Shown piece after piece: positions 6,040 to 15,651 of a DNA stretch of 37,885 bases; the first letter of the stretch is position 1, and the number at the start of each line of letters is the position of its first letter. The notes under the pieces were generated by a model. The model saw only the letters and a list, made by a program, of their open reading frames with translations. It did no database searches and was not told where the DNA came from. The position numbers and the translations under genes were made by a program. The DNA comes from Phycisphaerae bacterium (GTDB taxonomy: Bacteria; Planctomycetota; Phycisphaerae; UBA1845), in the NCBI GenBank assembly GCA_029260135.1, contig JAJDDV010000165.1, positions 1 to 37,885 on the forward strand, read 5' to 3'.

Positions 6040-7275
6040 TCAACGGGGCCGCACCGTCTCCGCCCTGACGATCCACGCACCCCCGAGCAGCACATCGCCG
6101 TCATAGAAAACGACCGCCTGTCCCGGTGTGATGGCTCGCTGAGGTTCATCAAAGAGAATCCGCACACCGCCATCGTCGAGCCGGGTCACCGTAGCAGGCG
6201 CCGCACGATGTAGATAGCGAATCTTCACGTCAGCTCGGAACGACTCGTCGGGCACATCCACGAGGAAGTTGGCTCGATCCGCCAACAGCGCCCGCTCGAG
6301 CAAGGCGTCGCCGTCGCCCATCGTCACCGTGTTGGACTTGGGATCCAGTCGGGTCACGTAGATCGGCTCGCCAGCGGCAATGCCCAGACCCCGCCGCTGG
6401 CCGACCGTGTAGTTCGCAACGCCCTTGTGTCGGCCGATGACGCGCCCAGCCGAGTCGACAACATCCCCCTCGACGAACGCATCAGGCCGGCGCTCCTTGA
6501 CCACCCGAGCATAATCATTGTCCGGAACGAAGCAGATCTCGACCGAGTCCGGCTTGTCGCGATTCGGCAATCCGAGTCGCTCCGCCGTCTCGCGAACCTC
6601 GCTCTTTGTCAGTTCACCCACCGGAAACATCAGCCGGTCCAAGAGCCCGCGATCCAACCCGAACAGAACATACGACTGATCCTTCTGCCCGTCGACGCCG
6701 CGGAGCAAGGCGGGTCTTTCATTCCGGCGCCCGATTCTCGCGTAATGGCCCGTCGCGATATACTTGGCGCCAACGGCATCGGCATACTCGACCAGCTTTC
6801 CGAACTTCATCTGATCGTTGCAGACGATGCACGGATTCGGCGTTCGCCCTCGCGCATACTCGTCCGCAAAATAGTTAATTAACCGATTAAAATCCTGCTC
6901 GAAGTTCAAGGCGTAGAACGGAATATCGAACAACCCGGCCACGAACCTCGCATCCGCCGCATCGCTCGCACTGCAGCACCCCTGATGCCGCGACGCCCCA
7001 GATGTGCCCGCACCGCGTGATTCCTGAGCCGCGGGCGCGATGCAATCCCGACTTGTCGGAAGCCTGCGCGAATCATCGGACTGCGACGACGCATCTGCCG
7101 ACACCTCCCCACAGGATTGGCCCTGTTCCGCACCATCCGCCGCCGCCTCTTCAACGCCTGTGCGCATAAAGAGCCCGACCACGTCATAGCCCTGCTCGAC
7201 GAGCAACCCAGCCGCAACGCTCGAGTCCACCCCCCCACTCATCGCAACAACAACTTTTTCACGCATCGAACTCAT
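6040..7275 (-). CDS. mnmA: tRNA-specific 2-thiouridylase with in-frame insertion
   Basis: MnmA thiolates U34 of tRNA-Lys, Glu and Gln, taking sulfur from a relay. The product has 411 residues from ATG 7275, against 368 in E. coli. Visible are the PP-loop MSGGVDSSVAAG (residues 12-23), the catalytic pair Cys152 in TPNPCIVCN and Cys248 in DSVEICFVPDND, and the C-terminal barrel with QRRGLG and PGQAVVFYDGD. Residues 41-99, between GLFMRTG and CCSASDAADAR, are a low-complexity insert. Its second half (about 67-87) is encoded by a copy of palindromic repeat family 1, so the element was accommodated in frame. ATG 7266 is an alternative start. The longer frame from 7404 lacks homology. Confidence 0.95.
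   Translation of the reverse strand: MSSMREKVVVAMSGGVDSSVAAGLLVEQGYDVVGLFMRTGVEEAAADGAEQGQSCGEVSADASSQSDDSRRLPTSRDCIAPAAQESRGAGTSGASRHQGCCSASDAADARFVAGLFDIPFYALNFEQDFNRLINYFADEYARGRTPNPCIVCNDQMKFGKLVEYADAVGAKYIATGHYARIGRRNERPALLRGVDGQKDQSYVLFGLDRGLLDRLMFPVGELTKSEVRETAERLGLPNRDKPDSVEICFVPDNDYARVVKERRPDAFVEGDVVDSAGRVIGRHKGVANYTVGQRRGLGIAAGEPIYVTRLDPKSNTVTMGDGDALLERALLADRANFLVDVPDESFRADVKIRYLHRAAPATVTRLDDGGVRILFDEPQRAITPGQAVVFYDGDVLLGGAWIVRAETVRPR
7018..7075. repeat. Palindromic repeat family 1, copy B, inside mnmA
   Basis: Nested arms are TGATTC (7018-7023) with GAATCA (7070-7075), CGCGGGC with GCCTGCG (one G-T pair), and an inner CCGA/TCGG hairpin. It matches copy A closely across CTGAGCCGCGGGCG and the inner loop. 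On the coding minus strand it reads DSRRLPTSRDCIAPAAQES, with no stop or frameshift. Confidence 0.75.
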
Positions 7276-7309
7276 CGCTTGGCAGTATAGCAGTAAAGTG
7301 CGCTCGACG

Positions 7310-7338
7310 CTGTCATGCAGCGAGATGGAAGCTAGAAT
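7310..7338 (+). promoter_or_regulatory. Sigma70-like promoter of the zinc-ribbon gene
   Basis: CTGTCA (7310-7315), 17 bp and TAGAAT (7333-7338) lie in the divergent gap with mnmA, about 65 nt before the ATG at 7404. On the opposite strand TATACT (7289-7284) lies only 9 nt before the mnmA start, but it has no good -35. Confidence 0.45.
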
Positions 7339-7403
7339 GTAGCTCGCCCAGACGAACCGGGTCTCAGAAGCGACGATACACTGGGCGCCTAGGAGCAAAC
7401 ACA

Positions 7404-7586
7404 ATGGCCACGAAGCTCGCCTCGAGAGAAGCCGACTACGACCCGCTCTGTCCTCACTGCGATCAACGAATCCAGGAAGTTCATTGGCGGCGGATCGACG
7501 CCGTCAACGCCGAGTACCTTTTCATCTGCCCGAGGTGCAAGAAGGTCATCGGCATCGGCGTACGCAAAGCCGCTTGGATCAACTGA
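7404..7586 (+). CDS. Small zinc-ribbon protein
   Basis: This 60-residue protein has two CxxC knuckles, CPHC (residues 16-19) and CPRC (42-45), spaced as in a zinc ribbon. Between them lies a hydrophobic strand (AEYLFI), and the tail is basic (GIGVRKAAW). AGGAG 9 nt before the ATG and a promoter 65 nt upstream support it as a real gene. The gap to the following lipoprotein is 68 nt and contains a small CCGAC/GTCGG hairpin (7594-7606) without a T-tract, so read-through is possible. The function is unknown; small zinc ribbons often bind nucleic acid or protein partners. Confidence 0.85.
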   Translation: MATKLASREADYDPLCPHCDQRIQEVHWRRIDAVNAEYLFICPRCKKVIGIGVRKAAWIN

Positions 7587-7654
7587 GCGCGGTCCGACAG
7601 CGTCGGCAGCACTTGTATGGTAGGCCCGAGGTCACCGCTTGAGGAGCATTCGCC

Positions 7655-8056
7655 ATGAAGCACCACGTACTCTTGCTCGTCCCGATGTTCTTGTTGACTG
7701 GCTGCACCGCAACCCAGCTCCACCTCCCCACCGATCCCGTGCAGTTGACGATCATCCAGCGACACGCCAAATCGATCCCCGGATCGAATAACACCGTGCG
7801 CATTCAACTTGACGACATCACCGCCGACCAAGTCTTGCTCTCGATCCGCGCTAGTACTAACCGCCCCATCGTCGACACGCGCTCCGTCAAAGAAGGCGAC
7901 GTGATTCCGTTTGATCTCAAACGTGCCCGCTACTTCTTACGCGTCGTCGAGTTGAAGAACCTGCTGATCGGCAACGACTTCGGCGTCTTCGAAGTGTCCA
8001 CCGCCCAGCCCCGCCGACCGTTGCGTCATATCCTCCGCAAAGGACGGAACAACTAG
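7655..8056 (+). CDS. Small lipoprotein of unknown function
   Basis: The 133-residue product has a textbook lipoprotein signal: MKHH, a hydrophobic core and LLTGC with the lipidated cysteine at residue 17. A strong GAGGAG lies 10 nt before the ATG. The mature part looks like one small beta-rich domain (TVRIQLDDITADQVLLSIR, later DVIPFDLKRARYFLRVVEL) with a basic C-terminus. I do not recognise the family. It sits downstream of the zinc-ribbon gene on the same strand and may share its transcript. Confidence 0.85.
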   Translation: MKHHVLLLVPMFLLTGCTATQLHLPTDPVQLTIIQRHAKSIPGSNNTVRIQLDDITADQVLLSIRASTNRPIVDTRSVKEGDVIPFDLKRARYFLRVVELKNLLIGNDFGVFEVSTAQPRRPLRHILRKGRNN

Positions 8057-8127
8057 CCCCTATCCCGGGCAGCGACCGGTAAACCCGCGTGTGGTCGCGC
8101 TGGCCCAACGTTCACGGCACCACGGTC

Positions 8128-8156
8128 TTGAATCCGGGCGCCCTTTCGACTAAACT
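8128..8156 (+). promoter_or_regulatory. Sigma70-like promoter of the giant exported protein
   Basis: TTGAAT (8128-8133), exactly 17 bp, then TAAACT (8151-8156). The expected transcript starts near 8163. Its short leader carries a CAGGC/GCCTG hairpin (8185-8199), and a TCGCAC/GTGCGA inverted repeat (8156-8177) straddles the start point. Confidence 0.55.
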
Positions 8157-8214
8157 CGCACTTCGTTTTGGGTGCGATCATTGTCAGGCAAGCCGCCTGC
8201 GAGAGGGGAAAACC

Positions 8215-11200
8215 GTGCGCGACTCGAAGCCCGCCCAGCGTTCCTTCGGACTTTTCATCGTCCTTCTCACCACCACGCTCTGCTTGGCTGGGCACGCTGA
8301 TCCGACCGTCAGCTGTACCGCTGTGCCCGTCGTAGCATGTTCTGCCCCGGCGGCTCCGGACCCTGGGCAGAACACGCCCCAATCCCAGACGAGTCCGAAG
8401 GCGACCCCCGGCTGCGCGGGCGATCTCGACATGCCGCTCTCCATCGACCTTTCCACCGATCCAACCAAACTCGCCAAAGATGCGCGCACGACTGTCTCAG
8501 GCGTGTTGACGGCGCAGGCAGCGTTGAAGAATGTGCGCGTTCGCGTGCGGGGTGAAGGGAACACCGAGATCGCACGAGCCGTCTCGCTTGATTACGATTC
8601 GCTGACGGCCGGACAAACCGTCGACCTCACCATTCCCGTTCGCTTCAACGACATCGGGGTCTCACAAGTCATCGTCGACGTCACCGCCGTCATCGCCGGC
8701 ACGGAAGTGCCGTTCGGAAAGAAGGCCGTCTTCAACGTACTGCTTCGCCCAGAGCAAGTCCTCGCCGGACGTGAAGTCCCGCGCCATCTTCAAATCCGCG
8801 CCGTTCGAGAAGACCTCAAGGCCCGCCGCATCACCCAGAAGGAAGCCGACGCACAGCTCGAGGAGCTCACCAAGCTCGAAGCGACGTTTGACCAGAACCC
8901 CTACACGGTCATCGATCGAACGCCACAGGAACTCGCGAAGGTCCAAGGCTTGGCACTGCCCCAAACCGAGCTTTCCGATCCCGACAAACGCCCCTCCGCG
9001 CGAGGCGGCGTCAACATTCGCGTTCGCGGGCTGGTTCAATGGCTGGACGAAAACTACAACAATGCGACCGGAGCTTGCCTGGCAGGAACGTCACCCTGTA
9101 TCCATCCCGTTTACGGCATGACCGTTCAGGTCCGCGACGACGAAACCGTCGGCTCCGAACAGGTGCGCGTCATGGCCACCGACACCAACGGGCAGTACGA
9201 CACCGACTGGTTCGTTCACGACGACGGATGGCTCGCGGGTAATCCCGACATCTTCGTGCGATTCCGTACCGAGAATAACGCGATCGACGTCGAAGACGGC
9301 TGCTTTTTGTGCGGCACCTACGAGAACGACACGGCCATTCGCGACGAGTTTCCCGGCGGCGAGATCATTGAGAACTTCACTTGCGCCAACACCGGTACAG
9401 GCCCCGCATGCTCCGTGCTGACCGGACTCACTTGGATCGCGCTCTACGCACACAATCTCGACGACAACAACTGGGTCAGCAAGATTCGCGCCGATTGGCC
9501 CGGCGACTCGGGAAGCTCCAACTACAACTGTACGCCGGCGTGTCGACTCAATATCCAACCCGGTGACAAGTGGGACTGGGACGTCCTCCACCATGAGTAC
9601 GGCCACTGGGTCATGGACGAGTTCAACTTCGAGGACAACCCCGGCGGCACCCACAACATCGATGCCTGTCACGCCGTCGTACGCGGGGACAAAGATGATG
9701 GAATGAAGCTCGCCTGGGCCGAAGGATGGCCGACCTTCTTCGGAACCGCGGGCCAGATCAATCTGAACATGGCCGCGCTCAACGTACCCCGTGTCGGTGA
9801 CGTACTCTATAGCGAGACCGAAGAAACAACCTTCAGCTACAGCCTCGAAGAAAACACCGGAGGTCTCCTGACAACCTCATCCTACAACGGACGAGGTGAG
9901 GACAGCGAACTCGCCGTCCAGCGCGTCTTCTGGGATCTCTTTGACGCACACGGCGACAGCCGAGACACCGTCTCGGTCTCTGACAAGAAGCTCTTCGACA
10001 TCGTCAACAACGCAGGTCCGCACTCGCTCAACGCCGCTTGGGGCCCGATCCGCGCCACGCTCTCCAACGCCGACGACATAGCCTACGGCGCAATCCTCAG
10101 CGACCATTTGATCGGCCCCACGCCGCTGAGCCCCTTGGCGGGATCCATCGTCACACAGTCCAACGCTTCCTTCTCGTGGGATGCAAATGTCGGTTGCGCA
10201 CCCGCCTTCGCCGGGAACTTCTTCGACCTGATTTTCTACAAGACCGGTTCGATGAATAAGATCCTGACGATCGCCGGCCTCACGGCGACCTCATACTCAC
10301 TCACTCCCGCAGAGTTCGGCATCGTCGCCGCCCAAGGACCGTCCATCATCTGGGCGGTCGAAGCCCGCAACTCCGCAAGCCCCGCAACAGGGCCCTATCT
10401 CGGCGCCTCAAGGCTGATCAAAGTCTACAACCCACCCGCCAACGATAGCTGCTCAGGTGCCCCAAACATCACGGACGGAACCGTGCGGGGAACCACCTTA
10501 GGCGCAACGACCTTTGGACAAACATCCTGTAACGTCGTACCAACGCCCGACGCCTGGTACTCTTATCAAGCCACGTGTGACGGCTTCCTCAGCGTCGACA
10601 CCTGCGGCTCCACGTTTGACACCATTGTGTCCGTATACGACGCCTGCCCAGGCATCTATGAAAACGAAGTCGAGTGCAACAGAACCTGTGGCGGTTCACC
10701 CTGCGGCGGAACCGACGCATGCATCAAAGGGTCGAACGTCCCCGTTACGCAAGGCCAAACCTATCTCATTCGCGTCGGTGGATGGGTCCAGCAGCAAGGC
10801 GACTTCACACTCAACGTCTCTTGCACCGCCCAATCCGACGCCTGCGATTCCGCAACACACGTGACCATCGGGTCGAGCACTCAAGGCAGCACCGTTGGCG
10901 CCCTCACCGACCCCGCGCCGACCTGCGAGACCATCACCGTCGAAAGCCCCGGCGTCTGGTACACCGTCTACGGTAACGGCAACATGCTCAAGGCCTCGTT
11001 GTGCAACGCGGGCACGAACTATGACACAAAGTTGAGTGTCTATTGCGGAGGCTGCGTGAACCCCTGGTGCCGCAACGCGAACGACGATTCCTGTGGCAAG
11101 CAATCAGAGGTCCAGTGGTGCTCCACGCCTGGCGCCGTCCACCACATCCTCGTTCACGGCTTCAACGGGACGAACGGAGATTTTCAGCTTGACGTCACGG

Positions 11201-14200
11201 ATACCGGCCAATACTGCGGTGATGTCTACTTTGGCTGCTTCGCACCGAACAACACCTGCGCCACCGCGCTGGACGTGACCAGCAGCTTCGTCGGCGACAA
11301 CACGGGCACGACCACCATCGGCACTTCGAGCTGCGCAAACGGCATCAACGATGTGTGGTACCGCTACACCCCCAATTGCACGGGCTTTCTGGAGATCAGC
11401 ACCTGCGGCGGCGGCGGATCACTCCTTGACACCGTCCTGAGCGTCCACGACGGCTGCAGCGGGCGCGAAATCGCATGCAGCGACGACTATGACCTGACCA
11501 CTTGCGCACGACGCTCCCAAGTGACCTTCCCTGTCATCGCAGGTGAGCCCCTTCTCGTCCGCGTCGCAGCCTACTTCAACGCAGCCGTAACCGAGGGCAC
11601 CTTCCCTCTCTCGTTCTCCATGCACGGCACGATCGCTCAGCTGGCGCTCCCGCACCCAGGGTTGTACCTGGCAGAAGGCGGTGGAGGCTTCGAGGACTTC
11701 CTTTTCCGATTCGATCCGGACGGCCCCATCCTGAGTACGGTCGGATCGCTCGGCCTGACGGATCTGGTAGGTCTCACGTTTGCGCCGCAGCTTGGGCTGA
11801 TGTACGGCGTTAACGATCGACCAACTTTTGACGAAATGGTGACCGTCAATCTTGCCACCGGTGCCGCCTCGACCTTTGCCTCGGTCGGGTATGGCGACAT
11901 TCGAGGGCTCGCTTTTGACCCGGTTCTCATGACGATCTTTGCCGCGGACGCAGATGCGCAGTCGCCCCAGCTCATTGAGATCAATCCCTTCACCGGTGAG
12001 GGAAGTGTCGTCGGACCGCTCGGATTCTCGAGCGTTCAGGGCTTGGCCTTTGACCCATGGACGCGAACGCTCTTCGGAGCCGACACCGACACGGACCAAC
12101 TCATTACGATCGATACCTTCACCGGTGCGGGGCACGCCCTCGGTTCCTTCGGCACCGGCTTCGACAACATCCAGGGCCTCACGTTCGATACGCTGACTCG
12201 CACGCTATACGGAATCCAGAGCGATGCCAATGGAGCGGGACGCCTCGTCACCATCGATCCACCGACTGGCAGTGTCGTCCATGCCTCGGAGCCCTTTGCG
12301 GACACTGATCCCAGAGCCATCGCTTTCGTTCCGGGACTGCCTGATGCAACCGCCGCGCAGCCCTACACCCAGCCGATCCCCCTCGCCGGCGGATGCCCAC
12401 GCTATGTTTTCGCGAACGCCACGGGGCTTCCTCGGGGGCTGTCCGTCAGCGCCGACGGACACGTGCTCGGAACACCCACCCATAGTGGCCTCTTCACGCT
12501 CACCGTCGACATCGGCGACAGCAACCTCGGTACCCCTGGGATCACCGGCACGCTCCCTCTCCGCGTCCGACCGGCGAATGACGACTGCGCCGACGCCATC
12601 TCCGTCCAAACCGGCGACACCCCTTTCACCACACTCGGAGCCCGCACCGACGGACTCCCCGAACCGACCCTCTGCAACTTCTCCGGAGACACCCAGGTCA
12701 AATCCGACATCTGGTTCTGCCACACCGCAACCTGCACCGGCGACCTCACCGTCAGCCTCTGCAACAGTGACTATGACACCAAGCTCGCCCTCTACGACGG
12801 ATGTACCTGCGGGGTAACCGACTCGATCAACGCGTGCAACGACGACTTCTGTGGGCCCGTAGGGCTAAAATCCGAGCTGACCATCGCCGTCGTCAAAGGG
12901 CAGTCCAATCTCATCCGTGTTGGCGGTTTCGCCGGCGGTACGGGAGGTGGAACTCTATCCATATCCTGCCGGGAGTGCACCCTCGACACCGACTGCAACG
13001 ACGGCAACCTCTGCACGATCGACGTCTGCAGAAACGGCACGTGCGAGGCCAACTACAAAACCTGCGACGACGCAAACCCCTGCACGATCGACGACTGCTC
13101 CCCCACCACCGGCTGCGCTAACTCACCCATCGTTTGCGACGACCAAGACGCCTGCACAACCGAAACCTGCAACGCAACCACGGGTATCTGCGACGTCACG
13201 CCAATCTCATGCGACGATTCCAATGCTTGTACCACCGACGCCTGCGACACCGCCAACGGATGCTCGAACACACGCATCACCTGCGATGACAGCGACCCCT
13301 GCACCACCGACACGTGCCTTCCCTCCTCCGGTTGTACCTACACACCCGGCGGTCCGCCCGACGTCGACTGCAATTTCAACGGAATCTCCGACGCCTGCGA
13401 CATCGTCAACGGCTCGAGTTCGGACTGCAACACGAACACCATCCCCGACGAATGCGATCTCGGAACGGTTCCCGGCAATGTCGAATGGCCCATCGCCGCC
13501 GGTGGAAACGGGCATCGCTACCGAGTCGTCGCCGCCCCTGCGGGACTCGACTGGGACACAGCCGCCGCCGCGTCAGCGACCGACGGAGGATACCTCGCCA
13601 CGATCACCTCGCAGGCCGAGAACGACTTCGTCTACGCCCTGGCCAGTGCCGCAAGTGGCGCATGGTACAACTCCGGCTCCGGTAACGGCGTAGGTCCCTG
13701 GCTCGGCGGGTCGCAGCCCCCAGGCGCCACCGAACCCGCGGGCGACTGGCAATGGGTGACCTCAGAACCCTTCACCTTCACGAACTGGCACCCGGGGCAA
13801 CCGGACAACGCCCAGTTCCTCGAGCACAATCTCCACTTCTGGGGCCTCGGTGTGTCGATGAGCCCGTTGTGGAACGACACCCGGAAAACGTCGCTCCTCC
13901 AGGGTTACGTTCTCGAGATCGAGCCCACCAGTTTCGACTGCAACAACAACGCGGTACCCGACGAATGCGACATCGCTGAAGGAACCAGCCTCGACTTCAA
14001 CGCCAACGCGATTCCCGACGAATGCGAAAACTGCGGCTGGATCGAGTGGCCGGTAGCGGCCGGCGGTAACGGGCATTACTACCTGACCGTTCACGCGCCC
14101 ACCGGAATCACCTGGTCCCAAGCCCAGGCTGACGCTGCTTCTGTCGGCGGTTATCTCGCCTCCATTCACTCCGCCGCGGAGAACGATCTTCTCTTCAGCC

Positions 14201-15363
14201 TCATCGACAGGCCCGAGTTTTGGTGGGGACCCGACCCATGGGGCAACTACGAAGGGCCGTGGATCGGCGCACTCCAGCCCCCCGCCTCTCCCGAACCGGC
14301 CGGCGGATGGACCTGGGACGGCGGCGAGCCTTGGGGCTACACCAACTGGGCACCGACCCAACCCGACAACGCCTTCGGGACGGAGGACCACGCGGTCTTC
14401 TTCGGGACGACCGCCACGCCGAGGACCCGTCAATGGAACGACGTCGTACCCGCGTTCAAATCCCTCGCTTATATCATCGAGACCGACCGACAACCCGCCA
14501 CCGGCGACTGTGACAACGACTGCGATTCCGATCTGGGCGATTACCGATGCTTTGTGGCTTGTCATCAAGGTCCCGCTGCGGGGCTTCTTCCTGATTGTAG
14601 TCGTTTCGACTTTGACCGGGATGCCGACGTCGACAACGCAGACTTCGCGGTCTTCCAGCGCAGGCTACAGTCAACTCCTCCGACTTGCGGCAGTCCGATC
14701 GCCATGTGGCATTTCAATGAAACGCCCGGGGCAGCGACCGCACGCGACAGCATAGGGAACCTTGATGGCACACTGCGCGGCTCCGCCTTCTTCGTGCGAG
14801 GCGGAGTCTCAGGTAATTCAATCAGGATAACGAAAGGAGACGGTGGTCACGTGGTGATGGGCAATCACCTGGGTCTCACAAGCGGCGATTATTCCATCAT
14901 CGCTTGGGTCAGAATCGCTCCCGGTGACCCGGAGGCCCACGCCGTCGTGTCGAAACACACGTCCGGTTGGGTGAACGGTTATGCGCTCATGGTGGGTTCA
15001 GGGCCGGGCTATGGGCGCGCCAACAAAGCGTACTTCTATCCTTCGGCCTATTCCGGCGACGAGCCAATCTCAACGACAACCGTGAATGACGGGTACTGGC
15101 ATCAACTTGTAGGCGTGTACGCGGCTGGAGGGCAGGCGCAGATCTACGTGGATGGTGCCCCGGTCGAGGGCAGCAAACCGAGTCGGCCCATGAGCGCCAA
15201 CGGAAGCTCATTTCTCGTCGGTGGAATTGGCGTGTCGGGCAGCGGCGTCCCGGTCGGTGCCTTCGACGGACTCATCGATGAGGTGAGGGTCTACGATCGT
15301 GCGCTGACCGCCAGTGAGGTACAGTACCTCTTCGATCACCCACAGTGCATCCCGCAGCCCTGA
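8215..15363 (+). CDS. Giant exported multidomain protein with HExxH metalloprotease core, lectin and LamG-like modules
   Basis: A GTG start at 8215 follows GAGAGGGG and leads straight into a signal peptide (SFGLFIVLLTTTLCLAG), giving 2382 residues. The zinc-protease core is HEYGH (460-464) with Glu503 in WAEGW as probable third ligand. There follow PPC-like beta modules at about 743-870, 874-1010, 1013-1140 and 1455-1585; a propeller-like repeat region (about 1150-1400, FAPQLGLMYGV-type blades); and an Ig-like stretch. Next come C-x-DxxxCTxDxC cysteine repeats (1588-1720), DCNxNxIPDECD calcium-type repeats, two C-type-lectin-like domains (1756-1905 and 1943-2095), a dockerin-like segment (2097-2160) and a LamG-type jelly roll (2161-2382). 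A role in surface adhesion or degradation of extracellular polymers is inferred. The upstream frame to 8089 lacks an RBS. Confidence 0.9.
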   Translation: MRDSKPAQRSFGLFIVLLTTTLCLAGHADPTVSCTAVPVVACSAPAAPDPGQNTPQSQTSPKATPGCAGDLDMPLSIDLSTDPTKLAKDARTTVSGVLTAQAALKNVRVRVRGEGNTEIARAVSLDYDSLTAGQTVDLTIPVRFNDIGVSQVIVDVTAVIAGTEVPFGKKAVFNVLLRPEQVLAGREVPRHLQIRAVREDLKARRITQKEADAQLEELTKLEATFDQNPYTVIDRTPQELAKVQGLALPQTELSDPDKRPSARGGVNIRVRGLVQWLDENYNNATGACLAGTSPCIHPVYGMTVQVRDDETVGSEQVRVMATDTNGQYDTDWFVHDDGWLAGNPDIFVRFRTENNAIDVEDGCFLCGTYENDTAIRDEFPGGEIIENFTCANTGTGPACSVLTGLTWIALYAHNLDDNNWVSKIRADWPGDSGSSNYNCTPACRLNIQPGDKWDWDVLHHEYGHWVMDEFNFEDNPGGTHNIDACHAVVRGDKDDGMKLAWAEGWPTFFGTAGQINLNMAALNVPRVGDVLYSETEETTFSYSLEENTGGLLTTSSYNGRGEDSELAVQRVFWDLFDAHGDSRDTVSVSDKKLFDIVNNAGPHSLNAAWGPIRATLSNADDIAYGAILSDHLIGPTPLSPLAGSIVTQSNASFSWDANVGCAPAFAGNFFDLIFYKTGSMNKILTIAGLTATSYSLTPAEFGIVAAQGPSIIWAVEARNSASPATGPYLGASRLIKVYNPPANDSCSGAPNITDGTVRGTTLGATTFGQTSCNVVPTPDAWYSYQATCDGFLSVDTCGSTFDTIVSVYDACPGIYENEVECNRTCGGSPCGGTDACIKGSNVPVTQGQTYLIRVGGWVQQQGDFTLNVSCTAQSDACDSATHVTIGSSTQGSTVGALTDPAPTCETITVESPGVWYTVYGNGNMLKASLCNAGTNYDTKLSVYCGGCVNPWCRNANDDSCGKQSEVQWCSTPGAVHHILVHGFNGTNGDFQLDVTDTGQYCGDVYFGCFAPNNTCATALDVTSSFVGDNTGTTTIGTSSCANGINDVWYRYTPNCTGFLEISTCGGGGSLLDTVLSVHDGCSGREIACSDDYDLTTCARRSQVTFPVIAGEPLLVRVAAYFNAAVTEGTFPLSFSMHGTIAQLALPHPGLYLAEGGGGFEDFLFRFDPDGPILSTVGSLGLTDLVGLTFAPQLGLMYGVNDRPTFDEMVTVNLATGAASTFASVGYGDIRGLAFDPVLMTIFAADADAQSPQLIEINPFTGEGSVVGPLGFSSVQGLAFDPWTRTLFGADTDTDQLITIDTFTGAGHALGSFGTGFDNIQGLTFDTLTRTLYGIQSDANGAGRLVTIDPPTGSVVHASEPFADTDPRAIAFVPGLPDATAAQPYTQPIPLAGGCPRYVFANATGLPRGLSVSADGHVLGTPTHSGLFTLTVDIGDSNLGTPGITGTLPLRVRPANDDCADAISVQTGDTPFTTLGARTDGLPEPTLCNFSGDTQVKSDIWFCHTATCTGDLTVSLCNSDYDTKLALYDGCTCGVTDSINACNDDFCGPVGLKSELTIAVVKGQSNLIRVGGFAGGTGGGTLSISCRECTLDTDCNDGNLCTIDVCRNGTCEANYKTCDDANPCTIDDCSPTTGCANSPIVCDDQDACTTETCNATTGICDVTPISCDDSNACTTDACDTANGCSNTRITCDDSDPCTTDTCLPSSGCTYTPGGPPDVDCNFNGISDACDIVNGSSSDCNTNTIPDECDLGTVPGNVEWPIAAGGNGHRYRVVAAPAGLDWDTAAAASATDGGYLATITSQAENDFVYALASAASGAWYNSGSGNGVGPWLGGSQPPGATEPAGDWQWVTSEPFTFTNWHPGQPDNAQFLEHNLHFWGLGVSMSPLWNDTRKTSLLQGYVLEIEPTSFDCNNNAVPDECDIAEGTSLDFNANAIPDECENCGWIEWPVAAGGNGHYYLTVHAPTGITWSQAQADAASVGGYLASIHSAAENDLLFSLIDRPEFWWGPDPWGNYEGPWIGALQPPASPEPAGGWTWDGGEPWGYTNWAPTQPDNAFGTEDHAVFFGTTATPRTRQWNDVVPAFKSLAYIIETDRQPATGDCDNDCDSDLGDYRCFVACHQGPAAGLLPDCSRFDFDRDADVDNADFAVFQRRLQSTPPTCGSPIAMWHFNETPGAATARDSIGNLDGTLRGSAFFVRGGVSGNSIRITKGDGGHVVMGNHLGLTSGDYSIIAWVRIAPGDPEAHAVVSKHTSGWVNGYALMVGSGPGYGRANKAYFYPSAYSGDEPISTTTVNDGYWHQLVGVYAAGGQAQIYVDGAPVEGSKPSRPMSANGSSFLVGGIGVSGSGVPVGAFDGLIDEVRVYDRALTASEVQYLFDHPQCIPQP

Positions 15364-15592
15364 GCGCAGCGCCGGCGACGACAATCTCTTCGGTGGCTGC
15401 GCGTGTCTTTGCAGGCTCCTCGAGAACGCGGACGATGAGGTACAGCTTTACATCCCCGATCGTGTTGTGGGGCGCTGGTAGTTGCCTGAGCAGCCGGCAC
15501 GTGCGAGCCCGGGCTCTGGGATCGCCATCGTTTCCGACAAGGGTCTAGGATCGACAGCAGCGCTGCGCGTCCGGTAACACCCTGAGACGATC
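15364..15592. other. Gene-free stretch after the giant gene
   Basis: No frame here has a Shine-Dalgarno, plausible composition or recognisable product. No terminator hairpin with T-tract was found after the 15363 stop. With the promoter and leader that follow, the gap between coding regions is 369 bp. Confidence 0.6.
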
Positions 15593-15621
15593 TTGTTTCA
15601 CCGCCTTGTTTCGAGTAGAAT
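15593..15621 (+). promoter_or_regulatory. Sigma70-like promoter of the 15733 operon
   Basis: TTGTTT (15593-15598), exactly 17 bp, TAGAAT (15616-15621). This predicts initiation near 15628 and an untranslated leader of about 105 nt. Confidence 0.6.
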
Positions 15622-15651
15622 GAGCATTCACTTTGAGCGTACGGCGACCGG

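Noticed and set aside
5949..6173. Short minus frame over the mnmA 3' end, possible small gene or fragment
   Set aside because: It overlaps mnmA, has no RBS, and the 136-bp convergent gap shows no conserved-looking product.
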